Assembly: GCA_023440865.1 (NCBI GenBank)
Contig: JAEXRM010000191.1
Coordinates: forward strand, 1 to 13,811
DNA length: 13,811 bases
Source: Bacillota bacterium
GTDB lineage: Bacteria; Bacillota; Clostridia; DSM-8532
Reading direction: 5' to 3'
Part shown: in pieces, positions 6,677-13,811 of the stretch
How positions within the stretch are numbered: the stretch's first letter is position 1
Layout: each line of letters opens with the position of its first letter
Notes under the pieces: generated by a model
Databases searched by the model: none
Told to the model about the DNA's origin: nothing
Seen by the model: the letters and a program-made list of their open reading frames with translations, nothing else
Made by a program: the position numbers and the translations under genes

Positions 6677-8041
6677 TCAGTACTGGCTGCCGATGAGTTT
6701 TGCCATTTCCGCCGCGAACTCCTCCGGCTTGATTTGTCGGCCCAGCAAATCGGTCACCAGGTTCTTGTGGTTCTCGGAGGCAGCAGCCGGCAGGATCATG
6801 TCCCACCAACCGAGGAAGTTGCGACCTGTATCGAGCAATGCGATCGTTTGACCGATCAGTCCGGTTGTCGGCCGCTCCACCACATTGCCGTCCTTCGGCT
6901 TCCAGCAGGATATCCCCATGCCCTGGGCTTCCCCTTCCGTTCCGCCTCGCTCGCAAACCTCCACAAGCACATCGACGGCCTCTTGCGGATACAGGGTGCC
7001 GGCCTTGATGCAAAAGCTGTCCACATTGCCTCCGAGAAAATCGCGCACGGTTCCCTTGCCATGACGCACGACCGGGAACGGCACACTGACAACCTGCCCC
7101 TTGACATGCGATTGCTCGTTCTCGATGCTGTAGTCAATCCAGTTGCCCTGATAGATCATGGCCGCCTCACCGCGGCAGAAGCTGTCCACCATGTCGTTGA
7201 AGCCCATTTCGAAGGCATCCGCGCCAAATGCCCCGAGATCGCTCAGCTCGACGAGCATGCGTGCCGCCTCCACAAACGGTTCCCGCACAAACAGGGTCGG
7301 GTAGTGCAGGGCATTCTGGCTTTCCGCAAATCCGGCCGTGCGCATCGCCAGGATGTCGTACCAATAGATGCCGGGCCACTTGTCCTTCTGGCCGAGGGCC
7401 ACCGGCGTGATGCCTGCCTTGCGCAGGGCGCGGACCGCATCAAGCAGTTCGTCCCAGGTCGTGGGGATCGCCGCACCGGCCTTGACGAACAGGGTCGTAT
7501 TGCAATACAGGTTTGCGATGAACGTGTATACCGGTACGCTGTAGGTCTTTCCGTCCAGCTGGCAGGACGCCAGCAGGCCGGTCTTGATGCGTGATTCGAA
7601 ATCATCCGGCAACCAGGCATCGAGCTCGAGCATGTTGCCCGTCTTGATGTAGGGCTTGATGAAACTGCCATCCCACATGGCGAAGATGTCGGGTACCTCG
7701 CCGGCCGCCAGGGCAGTCTTGATCTTTGTCCGATAGGCCTCGATCTCGTACTCTGAGACACGCACCTGAACATCGGCATGCGAAGCGTTCCAATCGGAAA
7801 ACAGCTTGCGGTACTGGTCGCTCCCGTTCTCCGAGTCCAGAGAGCTCCAGTACCAGACGTCAAGCTCCACGGGCGGCCGCGGTTCCGTGGATGCGGCGGT
7901 GGCAACGGTGGATGCCGTCGAACCTGTCGGTGCGGTGCCCGCCGTCGGACTGCCGATGCCGGAGGGCACACAGGCATTGGCCAACACCGCCGTCGACAAG
8001 ATCAGGCAGGCCACCGCGGCATTTCTCCATTTCCGTATCAT
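6677..8041 (-). CDS. Orphan extracellular solute-binding protein, family 1
   Basis: The 454-residue product begins with a basic signal peptide (MIRKWRNAAV...). It has a Cys at position 24 in the context VLANAC, a poor lipobox because positions -3 and -2 are Ala and Asn. A Thr/Ser/Gly/Ala-rich linker (about 26-58) supports a lipoprotein all the same. The receptor domain follows: VELDVWYW at its first strand and YRTKIKTALAAGEVPDIFAMW (in parts, about 103-123) match the family 1 sugar-binding signature. The start at 8041 is preferred because GAGG lies 7 bases upstream; in-frame ATGs at 8047 and 8062 have the site too close. It lies 151 bp downstream of the response regulator on the same strand and no permease is encoded beside it. 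It may feed the importer on the plus strand, or present a ligand to the sensor kinase. A weak extended -10 (TGCTAGACT on the minus strand, around 8142-8150) could give it its own promoter. Confidence 0.88.
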   Translation of the reverse strand: MIRKWRNAAVACLILSTAVLANACVPSGIGSPTAGTAPTGSTASTVATAASTEPRPPVELDVWYWSSLDSENGSDQYRKLFSDWNASHADVQVRVSEYEIEAYRTKIKTALAAGEVPDIFAMWDGSFIKPYIKTGNMLELDAWLPDDFESRIKTGLLASCQLDGKTYSVPVYTFIANLYCNTTLFVKAGAAIPTTWDELLDAVRALRKAGITPVALGQKDKWPGIYWYDILAMRTAGFAESQNALHYPTLFVREPFVEAARMLVELSDLGAFGADAFEMGFNDMVDSFCRGEAAMIYQGNWIDYSIENEQSHVKGQVVSVPFPVVRHGKGTVRDFLGGNVDSFCIKAGTLYPQEAVDVLVEVCERGGTEGEAQGMGISCWKPKDGNVVERPTTGLIGQTIALLDTGRNFLGWWDMILPAAASENHKNLVTDLLGRQIKPEEFAAEMAKLIGSQY

Positions 8042-8108
8042 TGTCATACCTCGTCGTTCCATTATGCTCCCGCCGGAAGCCCACCATCGCCATGCTGCCC
8101 GAAGTCCG

Positions 8109-8141
8109 GGCCGCAGCGATGGAAAAGTCCATCGTACGGCC
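8109..8141 (-). promoter_or_regulatory. Stem-loop between response regulator and orphan binding protein
   Basis: GGCCG (8109-8113) pairs with CGGCC (8137-8141) and CGATGG (8117-8122) with CCATCG (8129-8134), with a small internal loop and a 6-nt apical loop. It sits in the 151-bp spacer before the binding-protein gene, mirroring the hairpins before the other binding-protein gene at 4299-4384. No T-run is present in either direction. Confidence 0.5.
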
Positions 8142-8192
8142 AGTCTAGCATGCCCGCCGAGCTGCGGCCATTCATTATTCCGGCAATCCGTT

Positions 8193-9908
8193 TCATGTTG
8201 TGACCGGCTTTGAGGCGGAAGGACCCGCGCCTGCGGCCGGGTCCGCTCCCGTGCCGGTGACCGTGCCTGCAGCGGGATCCGTGCTTGTCGACGCGCCTGC
8301 GCCCGAACGATACTCATTCGGAGACATGCCCGCGTGCTTCTTGAACAGGATGCTGAAATAATGCGGATCCACAATGCCAACCGCCTCACCGATCTGATAC
8401 ATCCTCAGGTCGCTCTCGCGCAACAGGCGCATCGCCTTTTCCATGCGCGCCTTGGTGACATACTCCACATAATTCATACCCGTCGCCTGCCGGAAAACAC
8501 GGGACAGATGGCTGGGACTGATGAACAGCGCGGCTGCCGTGGTGCCGCGCGACAGCTCGGGATCGGACAGGTTGTCCATGATATGCTCCCGAATCTGTTC
8601 CACCAGTCTGTTGGCCCTGCACTGCTTTGCCTGCGAGACCGACTCGCTCGTTGCCTGGAAAAGTTCGTGGATGTGCGCCTTCATGCCCGGCAGATCGGCA
8701 ATCTCCAGGATGCGGCGCAACGCCGCATCCTCCAGACGGCCATCTCCTTCACCTGCCGCCTGCCCGATCCGCTGCTCCATCCGGACGCGCTGGCACAGCA
8801 GCACCAAGTCAAACGCCTCGAGCCGCAGGGCGGATAGATCCCCATGATGCCGGCAGGCGGCTGTGTCAAGCGCCGCATCCACAAGCTCGCGCACACGCTG
8901 GCTCATGCCGGCCCCCAGTGCGAACGCCAACTCGTCAAGCCGGTCCGCCCGCTCGATGCGGTCGCCCGCATCTGTCAAGTCGACCTCCGAATGGACGATC
9001 ACCTGGTTGCGGCCTGCGATCGCGCGGTAGGACAGCGCCTGCCTCGCCTGCTGCCAGGATTCACGGATGTGCTCCACGCCCTGGACCAGTCCGCCGACAC
9101 CGATTGTGACATCGCAGCGGCACTGGTTCAATATCTGGTTGCGGAGCACCTCGCAGCACCCGGGCAGATCCAATCCCGGTTCGTTGGCCATCAGGACGAT
9201 TCGCCGGCAGTCATCGAGGAATACATGCACATGCGCATCCTGCCGGAACACCTGCCGCGCAAGCTCCCGAACCTGGAGCGCCAGCAGCAGGTCCCGTTCG
9301 CTGTCTGACTCGCCGGCATCGCGCAGCCGCATCGTCTCCACCAGTGCCACCTCGAAGTGCTCATGCTCCGGATGCAGGGCCACACCAAGATATGCAAGCT
9401 GGGCCACCGCCTCCCGGACGCCCGAAGCGCCGCTGACAAGCGCGTTGAGCGATTTCTCGCGCATCGCCGGCCGGACCGCTTCCAAATGCGCCATCAGACG
9501 TTCCTGCTCTCGCAGCTGGACACGCTCGGACAGGATGCGTGTCTTCAACCCTTGCATGACCCGTGTGATCTCTGCGGCATTGACCGGCTTGAGCAGAAAG
9601 TCGGATACGCCAATCTTCACGGAGCGTTTCGCATAATCGAATTCATCATGACCCGTCAGGATCACGATGCGCACCTGCGGATGCTGCTCGACCACCATCT
9701 GGCTGAAGGCGATGCCATCCATCGAAGGCATGCAGATGTCGGTGAGGATGATGTCGGGGGTCTGCCGTTCGATCGCATCGAATGCCTCCCGCGCATCACC
9801 GGCCTCCGCAATGATCTCCATGCCGAGGGCCTTCCAGTCCACACGCAGGCGCAGCAGGCTGCGGATCAACGCCTCATCATCCACAAGCATGACCTTGAGT
9901 TGTTCCAT
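8193..9908 (-). CDS. YesN-type response regulator, REC plus AraC helix-turn-helix
   Basis: The 571-residue product carries an N-terminal receiver domain (about 1-120) with the acidic pair D10/D11, phospho-acceptor Asp57 in ILTDICMPSMDG, Thr85 and Lys107 (FLLKPVN). A middle region (about 170-320) ends in a TIGVGG...SWQQARQALSYR stretch typical of YesN-family regulators. The C-terminal AraC DNA-binding domain spans about 431-534 and contains both helix-turn-helix units (ISPSHLSRVFRQATG and VGIVDPHYFSILFKKHAGMSP). Beyond it lies an extra 37-residue tail (535-571) of Ala, Gly, Thr, Ser and Pro, absent in usual members. The gene starts one base after the kinase stop with an AGGAG site inside the kinase end, so the two are translationally coupled. 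It should be phosphorylated by that kinase and activate transport or glycoside hydrolase genes; the plus-strand importer is the obvious candidate target (inference). Confidence 0.93.
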   Translation of the reverse strand: MEQLKVMLVDDEALIRSLLRLRVDWKALGMEIIAEAGDAREAFDAIERQTPDIILTDICMPSMDGIAFSQMVVEQHPQVRIVILTGHDEFDYAKRSVKIGVSDFLLKPVNAAEITRVMQGLKTRILSERVQLREQERLMAHLEAVRPAMREKSLNALVSGASGVREAVAQLAYLGVALHPEHEHFEVALVETMRLRDAGESDSERDLLLALQVRELARQVFRQDAHVHVFLDDCRRIVLMANEPGLDLPGCCEVLRNQILNQCRCDVTIGVGGLVQGVEHIRESWQQARQALSYRAIAGRNQVIVHSEVDLTDAGDRIERADRLDELAFALGAGMSQRVRELVDAALDTAACRHHGDLSALRLEAFDLVLLCQRVRMEQRIGQAAGEGDGRLEDAALRRILEIADLPGMKAHIHELFQATSESVSQAKQCRANRLVEQIREHIMDNLSDPELSRGTTAAALFISPSHLSRVFRQATGMNYVEYVTKARMEKAMRLLRESDLRMYQIGEAVGIVDPHYFSILFKKHAGMSPNEYRSGAGASTSTDPAAGTVTGTGADPAAGAGPSASKPVTT

Positions 9909-9909
9909 G

Positions 9910-11934
9910 TCAGAGCTCCTCCGTCAGGTTCAGGGGGATCATGATCCGGATGCGGGTACCCGCTCCGGGTGCGCTTTCTATGGTCATCACGTTGTCAACG
10001 CCACTGTAGAGTCGCAACCGCTCAAGCGTGCCGCGCAGGCCGAATCCGCCCCCGGCGCGGTTCCCGTCGTCGGAGGGGCGCTGCGGCGGAAGCTTCGGAT
10101 CATCATGCGGCAACCTGCCCGGATGCTCCTCCGCGTCCATGTCGGCATCCACGTCCGTGTCCATGTCGGCATCCTTGTCCGGACGCATCCCCTGTTTCAT
10201 GTCCGGAAACAGGCCCGGCTTCATGTCCATCCTCCGGGATGACGGCATTTCCGCCGTTCCATCCGGGATCCGGGCCACGCCGCGCAGCAGCCGGTCCACA
10301 CGCCACGGCTCCATCCCCGCACCGTCATCCCCGACCTCCAGGACAAGATGCTCCGGCTCCATCCGGGAGACGATCGTGATCACACCATGTCGACCCACTG
10401 CACGGATGCCGTGATAAAGCGCGTTCTCGACAAGCGGCTGCAGAACCAGCTTGAGCATGGGCATGTTGTCCACCCGTGCGTCCAGGTCGTACCGCGCCTC
10501 GAACAGCTCTCCATAGCGGATCTTCTGGATGGCGAGATAGTTGCGCACCATGTCGATTTCTTCGGCCACGGTAATGACCTCTTTCCCCCGGCTGAGGCTG
10601 GTGCGGTAATAGGCTCCGAGCGCCTCCACGAGGTCGCAGACCCGCCCGGTATCGCCCATGAGGGCCAACGCGTTGATGCTGTCGAGGGTGTTGTAGAGAA
10701 AATGCGGCTTGATCTGCGCCTGCAGCACATTGAGCTCATTGCGGCGCTTGGCCTTCTGTTCCTCGACCACGCGCCATACGAGCTGGCGCATGCGGGCGAT
10801 CATGCCGTTGTAACCGTCGCGCAACTGGCGTATCTCGCGATTGCCCGGCCGGATGCGCCAGCGCTTGAACGAGCCGCCGTCCACCGTATGCATGGCTGCG
10901 AGCATGCGCGTCAACGGCGTCGTGACCGTGTGCGTGACCAGCAGGGCGCCGAAAACCAGCAGGACGCCATTGATCAGGATGATCGCAAGTCCGACCATGC
11001 CGCCCGGTGTACGCAGGCCGGTGACATTCCGGGTTGGCATGAGGCTCAGCAGCGTCCATCCGTATTTCGGGGCCGGGAGCTCCGCCGCCAGATAGCTCTC
11101 CCCGTCGATGGACATCCGTCGCGTCGCACCACCGGGACCGGTCTGTCGTGCCGTTGACAGCAGGGTTGCGGCGCGTTCATCCGGCATTCCGGAGAGGATG
11201 ATGCGTTCCAGGTTCTCATCCAGCAGACAGAACCCGGATGCGTAGGATTCGCCAATGTCCTCGTAAGCCTTGCGAAAGGCCGTTTCAGATATGTTGATGA
11301 CCAGCGTGCCGATGGGCAGCGTGGTGTTGATGTCGCGGACCGCCCGGACGAGTGACACACAGTTGCTACCGTCCCTGGTGCTGAAATCACCGCCGCCGTT
11401 GAGCCGGAGCAGGAACGCTCCTTTCGCGGCCGATGCGGCACGATACCACGCGGAAGCCCGGACATCCACGCGTGCGGTGCCCGCGAAGCTGCCGCTGTTG
11501 ACCGAGTAGCTCCGGCCCGAGGTGTCGAACAGATAGACGGAAGCGATGTCGGGCGCGTCCTGGATGACCTTGTACAGGAATGTGCGCACCTGACCCTGCA
11601 GGCGAAGGTCCGAGTACAGGTCGCCGGTCGACAGAAGGGCCTGCACGTTGACATCGGAGAGGATCATCTTGGAATCGTTGTTCGCGTTCTCGATGGTCGC
11701 CTCGATACTCGACCGGATGGAGTGAAGCGTGCGCAGCGAGGCTTCGCCGACCTCATCGAGAGTCATGTCCTCGTACAAGCGCTGATACAGGGCGTTGCTC
11801 AGCAGCGTGGTGCCGATGAGCATGATCAGGAACAGCAGGGTGAGCTGTGTGCGGATGCTCATGGCGGTCAGCCGTGCGACCAGCTGCCGGAGCAAACGTG
11901 TGACACGGGCAATAATCGCGTGTTTTCCCTTCAT
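9910..11934 (-). CDS. YesM-type membrane sensor histidine kinase with enlarged ATP lid
   Basis: The 674-residue product has a first membrane segment at about 29-49, an extracellular Cache-like sensor region (about 50-310), a second membrane segment (about 313-335), a HAMP region (about 335-385), the His_kinase module with phospho-acceptor His411 in QIKPHFLYNTLDSI, and a HATPase domain. The ATPase shows the N box LQPLVENALYHG (Asn504), the G1 box GDDGAGM (535-541) and the G2 box GGGFGLRGTLERL (from 628). Between G1 and G2 the lid carries about 74 extra or divergent residues (554-627), with the repeat DKDADMDT / DVDADMDA at 586-601. Family members usually have a short lid. Partner: the adjacent YesN-type regulator. 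The sensed ligand is unknown but probably a saccharide or a saccharide-loaded binding protein. A GGGAG site precedes the start at 11934; ATG codon 25 is an alternative. All catalytic boxes are intact, so activity is expected. Confidence 0.92.
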   Translation of the reverse strand: MKGKHAIIARVTRLLRQLVARLTAMSIRTQLTLLFLIMLIGTTLLSNALYQRLYEDMTLDEVGEASLRTLHSIRSSIEATIENANNDSKMILSDVNVQALLSTGDLYSDLRLQGQVRTFLYKVIQDAPDIASVYLFDTSGRSYSVNSGSFAGTARVDVRASAWYRAASAAKGAFLLRLNGGGDFSTRDGSNCVSLVRAVRDINTTLPIGTLVINISETAFRKAYEDIGESYASGFCLLDENLERIILSGMPDERAATLLSTARQTGPGGATRRMSIDGESYLAAELPAPKYGWTLLSLMPTRNVTGLRTPGGMVGLAIILINGVLLVFGALLVTHTVTTPLTRMLAAMHTVDGGSFKRWRIRPGNREIRQLRDGYNGMIARMRQLVWRVVEEQKAKRRNELNVLQAQIKPHFLYNTLDSINALALMGDTGRVCDLVEALGAYYRTSLSRGKEVITVAEEIDMVRNYLAIQKIRYGELFEARYDLDARVDNMPMLKLVLQPLVENALYHGIRAVGRHGVITIVSRMEPEHLVLEVGDDGAGMEPWRVDRLLRGVARIPDGTAEMPSSRRMDMKPGLFPDMKQGMRPDKDADMDTDVDADMDAEEHPGRLPHDDPKLPPQRPSDDGNRAGGGFGLRGTLERLRLYSGVDNVMTIESAPGAGTRIRIMIPLNLTEEL
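10135..10182. repeat. Two in-frame 24-bp repeats inside the kinase gene
   Basis: Units 10135-10158 and 10159-10182 match at 21 of 24 positions and encode the two 8-residue acidic repeats (DVDADMDA and DKDADMDT) of the ATP-lid insertion. Related TCATGTCC words at 10197-10204 and 10221-10228 suggest expansion of a simple sequence while keeping frame. Confidence 0.8.
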
Positions 11935-11957
11935 TCCGCTCCCGCAGGTAACAACCG

Positions 11958-12000
11958 GGCCCCGAATCGCGCCGTGTTTCGGAAACGACGCGTCGGGGCC
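11958..12000 (-). promoter_or_regulatory. Strong stem-loop between the GH95 and sensor kinase genes
   Basis: GGCCCCGA (11958-11965) pairs with TCGGGGCC (11993-12000); after a 2-nt bulge CGCG (11968-11971) pairs with CGCG (11989-11992), and GTTTC (11976-11980) faces GAAAC (11982-11986) inside. It lies in the 252-bp gap after the GH95 stop (12187) and 24 bp before the kinase start. It may terminate or process the GH95 transcript, or be a structured leader of the kinase mRNA. No T-tract is seen. The rest of the gap (12003-12186) shows only a -10-like CATAAA on the minus strand without a convincing -35. Confidence 0.5.
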
Positions 12001-12186
12001 GGCACATGTGCGCTATTTATGAATGGACAGCAACAATCCGACATGATTCGACCAATACCATGCTATATCGTTCGCGCAGATTCGTCAACATGGCGCGACC
12101 GATACAGATCGACATCGGGCCAGGCCTGTCCGTCTCTCCTCATCGCAGTGCGGATTCATCCTCCATCGCGTCCGCACGGCACCTCA

Positions 12187-13811
12187 TCACAGCAGCTCGT
12201 TCTCGCCGGCATGCAGGGCATGCTGCCGGATATCGCCACCCATGCGCACCAGAACCGTCCGTTCCTGTCCGGCCCGAATGAGGAGCCGGGTCAGGCTTCC
12301 CGCCTCCCAGGCCATGTCCACTTCCAGATTCCCCCGCGCCCTGAGCCCGTTCCCCCACCCGCGTTCCCAGGCGTCCGGCAGGGCAGGCAGCACATGCAGC
12401 ACCTCCCCGTGGCTTTGCAGGAGCATTTCCGCGATCCCGGCGGCCACACCGAAGTTGCCGTCGATCTGGAACGGCGGATGCGCGTCCATCAGGTTGGGGT
12501 AGGTGCCGCCACCACCACCGTAGTCGGTCTCCGTCGAGAAGACAGGTCGGAGCTGCCGCCGGATCAGGCGCCAGGCATGGTTCCCGTCCCACAGGCGCGC
12601 CCACAGGCACACCTTCCACGCGAGCGACCAGCCGGTTCCGTCATCCCCCCGGCGTTCCAGGCTCGTGCGGCAGGCCTGCGCCAGCGCGGGCGTCGTATCC
12701 GGGGAGATCTGGTCTCCGGGGTACAGGCCGTACAGATGGGACACATGCCGGTGATGGATCTCGTCCTCCGGAAAATCGCGGCACCATTCGAGCAGCTGAC
12801 CTTCCGCTCCCACCGCGAAAGGCAGGAGACGCGGCAGCGCCTCCCGCATCCGATCGTGCAACGGGGTTCGAAGGCCCAGGATGCGCGCCGCTTCGAGGCT
12901 GGCCACAAACAGCTCGCGCACGATGGTCATGTCCATGGTGGATCCCATGCTCACGCAGCAGACTTCGCCCTCCGGCGTGCGAAACGCATTCTCAGGCGAG
13001 GTCGACGGGCTGGTCACCAGCCCACCCTCCGGTCCTTCCACCAACCAGTCGAGCTGGAACCGGGCGGCTCCCTCCATCAGGGGATAGGCGACGTTTGCGA
13101 GCCATGCGCGGTCCCGCGTGAAGAGATAATGATCCCACAGGTGGCGGCACAGCCACGCACCGCCCATCGGCCAGTAGGCATACCGGGCGGAACCGCCGAC
13201 CGGTATGGTGCTGCGCCAGAGGTCCACATTGTGGTTGGCCGTCCATCCGCCGCATCCGAACTGCACGCGCGCGGTCTCGGCACCGGTTTGCGCGATCTCC
13301 TCCACAAACCGGAACAGCGGCTCCCCCAGGTCGCCCAGATTGCAGGTTTCCAAGGGCCAGTAATTCATCTGCAGGTTGATGTTGGTCGTGTAGTTCGAGC
13401 TCCAGGGCGGCCGCCGCTCCCGGTTCCAGATGCCCTGCAGGTTGGCCGGCTGCGTGCCCGCGCGCGAGGAGGCGATCATCAGATACCGCCCGTAGTGGAA
13501 CAGCAGTGCCGCCAGCGCGTGGTCCCCGTTGCCTTCCTGGAACCGGCGCAGCCGCACATCGGTCGGCAGCAGGCTGTCCGCGTCGCCCGGGAGTTCGAGC
13601 GATGCCTTGGCGAACAGGGCGCGATGGTCCGCCTCGTGCCGTGTGCGGAGTTCTTCGAAGGACTTCTCCGCCGCATCGCGGATCCGCCGCCTGCACACGG
13701 GAACCGGGTCCGCTCCTGATTGCGCAGGATTCCGGTCATATCCGCGGAAGGACGTCGCGGCGGCCAGGCGCAACACCACCGTCCGCGCGCCGCGGATGTG
13801 CAGCACCCCGT
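12187..13811 (-). CDS. Glycoside hydrolase family 95 (alpha-L-fucosidase type), N-terminus beyond the window
   Basis: About 541 C-terminal residues are present; GH95 enzymes are usually about 750-800, so the N-terminal beta domain lies outside the window. A GTG at 13806 is not a likely start, because the frame stays open to the edge. Hallmarks are GTQPANLQGIWN, SSNYTTNINLQMNYWP, GGWTANHNVDLW, YWPMGGAWLC, TSPSTSPEN, RHVSHLYGLYPG, GTGWSLAWK and FQIDGNFG. By comparison with the characterised Bifidobacterium enzyme AfcA, the two Asn of TNIN would activate water, the Glu of SPEN would be the acid, and the Asp of QIDGN would assist; all four are present. These enzymes invert and typically release alpha-1,2-linked L-fucose; some act on L-galactose. 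Secretion cannot be judged without the N-terminus. It lies upstream of and co-directional with the kinase, 252 bp apart, suggesting that the locus handles fucosylated or related glycans. Confidence 0.93.
   Translation of the reverse strand, partial: GVLHIRGARTVVLRLAAATSFRGYDRNPAQSGADPVPVCRRRIRDAAEKSFEELRTRHEADHRALFAKASLELPGDADSLLPTDVRLRRFQEGNGDHALAALLFHYGRYLMIASSRAGTQPANLQGIWNRERRPPWSSNYTTNINLQMNYWPLETCNLGDLGEPLFRFVEEIAQTGAETARVQFGCGGWTANHNVDLWRSTIPVGGSARYAYWPMGGAWLCRHLWDHYLFTRDRAWLANVAYPLMEGAARFQLDWLVEGPEGGLVTSPSTSPENAFRTPEGEVCCVSMGSTMDMTIVRELFVASLEAARILGLRTPLHDRMREALPRLLPFAVGAEGQLLEWCRDFPEDEIHHRHVSHLYGLYPGDQISPDTTPALAQACRTSLERRGDDGTGWSLAWKVCLWARLWDGNHAWRLIRRQLRPVFSTETDYGGGGGTYPNLMDAHPPFQIDGNFGVAAGIAEMLLQSHGEVLHVLPALPDAWERGWGNGLRARGNLEVDMAWEAGSLTRLLIRAGQERTVLVRMGGDIRQHALHAGENELL

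Noticed and set aside
6255..7013. Open frames running through the tandem repeats on either strand
   Set aside because: They persist only because the repeat lacks stops in those frames; the 32-bp period shifts frame every unit, so no conserved peptide repeat is encoded.
12006..12281. 91-codon plus-strand frame after GH95
   Set aside because: It overlaps the GH95 3' end on the other strand, lacks a ribosome site and has no recognisable features.
11722..13719. 665-codon open frame antisense to GH95 and the kinase start
   Set aside because: It covers parts of two convincing genes and the gap between them, is Arg/Pro/His-rich, and shows no domain; a shadow of GC-rich codons.
13806..13806. GTG as the true start of the GH95 gene
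   Set aside because: The frame remains open to the window edge and the family's N-terminal domain would be missing; a truncated gene is the better reading.

Overview
The window is GC-rich and looks like an accessory carbohydrate-use locus of a Gram-positive-type bacterium, most likely a high-GC member of the Bacillota (Paenibacillaceae or a GC-rich clostridial lineage). That placement is inferred from the LplB/LplC-type importer, the YesM/YesN-type two-component pair, the Ser/Ala-rich linker behind a lipobox, and strong AGGAGG-like ribosome binding sites. No rRNA, tRNA, CRISPR array, insertion sequence or phage gene was seen.

Layout. The left edge holds the last 69 codons of an unidentified, possibly cell-surface, protein. 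It is followed by a divergent pair: a peptidase S51 (dipeptidase E-like) gene on the minus strand (316-930) and a WYL-domain transcription regulator on the plus strand (1016-2008). They share an 85-bp intergenic region with a TGACA-N6-TGTCA inverted repeat. After a 347-bp regulatory gap comes a plus-strand importer operon: two sugar ABC permeases (2356-3315 and 3357-4277) and a large solute-binding lipoprotein (4457-6022). Two stem-loops lie between the second permease and the binding protein. No ATPase is encoded, as is usual for this class, which borrows a shared MsmX-like ATPase.

A 654-bp gene-free gap (6023-6676) separates this operon from a convergent minus-strand block. It holds a 16-bp-stem hairpin and five tandem copies of a 32-bp repeat, three of them identical with an embedded 12-bp palindrome. 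The minus-strand block reads, in transcription order: a GH95 alpha-L-fucosidase-type gene cut by the right edge (12187-13811), a YesM-type sensor kinase (9910-11934), a YesN-type AraC response regulator (8193-9908) one base after the kinase, and a second, orphan solute-binding protein (6677-8041).

How the parts may work together (inference). The GH95 enzyme would release fucose or a related sugar from oligosaccharides, the importer would take up a saccharide, and the kinase/regulator pair would sense the substrate and activate the locus. The orphan binding protein, co-directional with the kinase and regulator and without permeases of its own, may be a ligand-presenting sensor subunit or an alternative receptor for the importer. 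The most unusual items are a ~74-residue Asp/Met-rich insertion in the kinase ATP lid, the palindromic 32-bp repeat array, and the kinase-regulator-orphan receptor arrangement.
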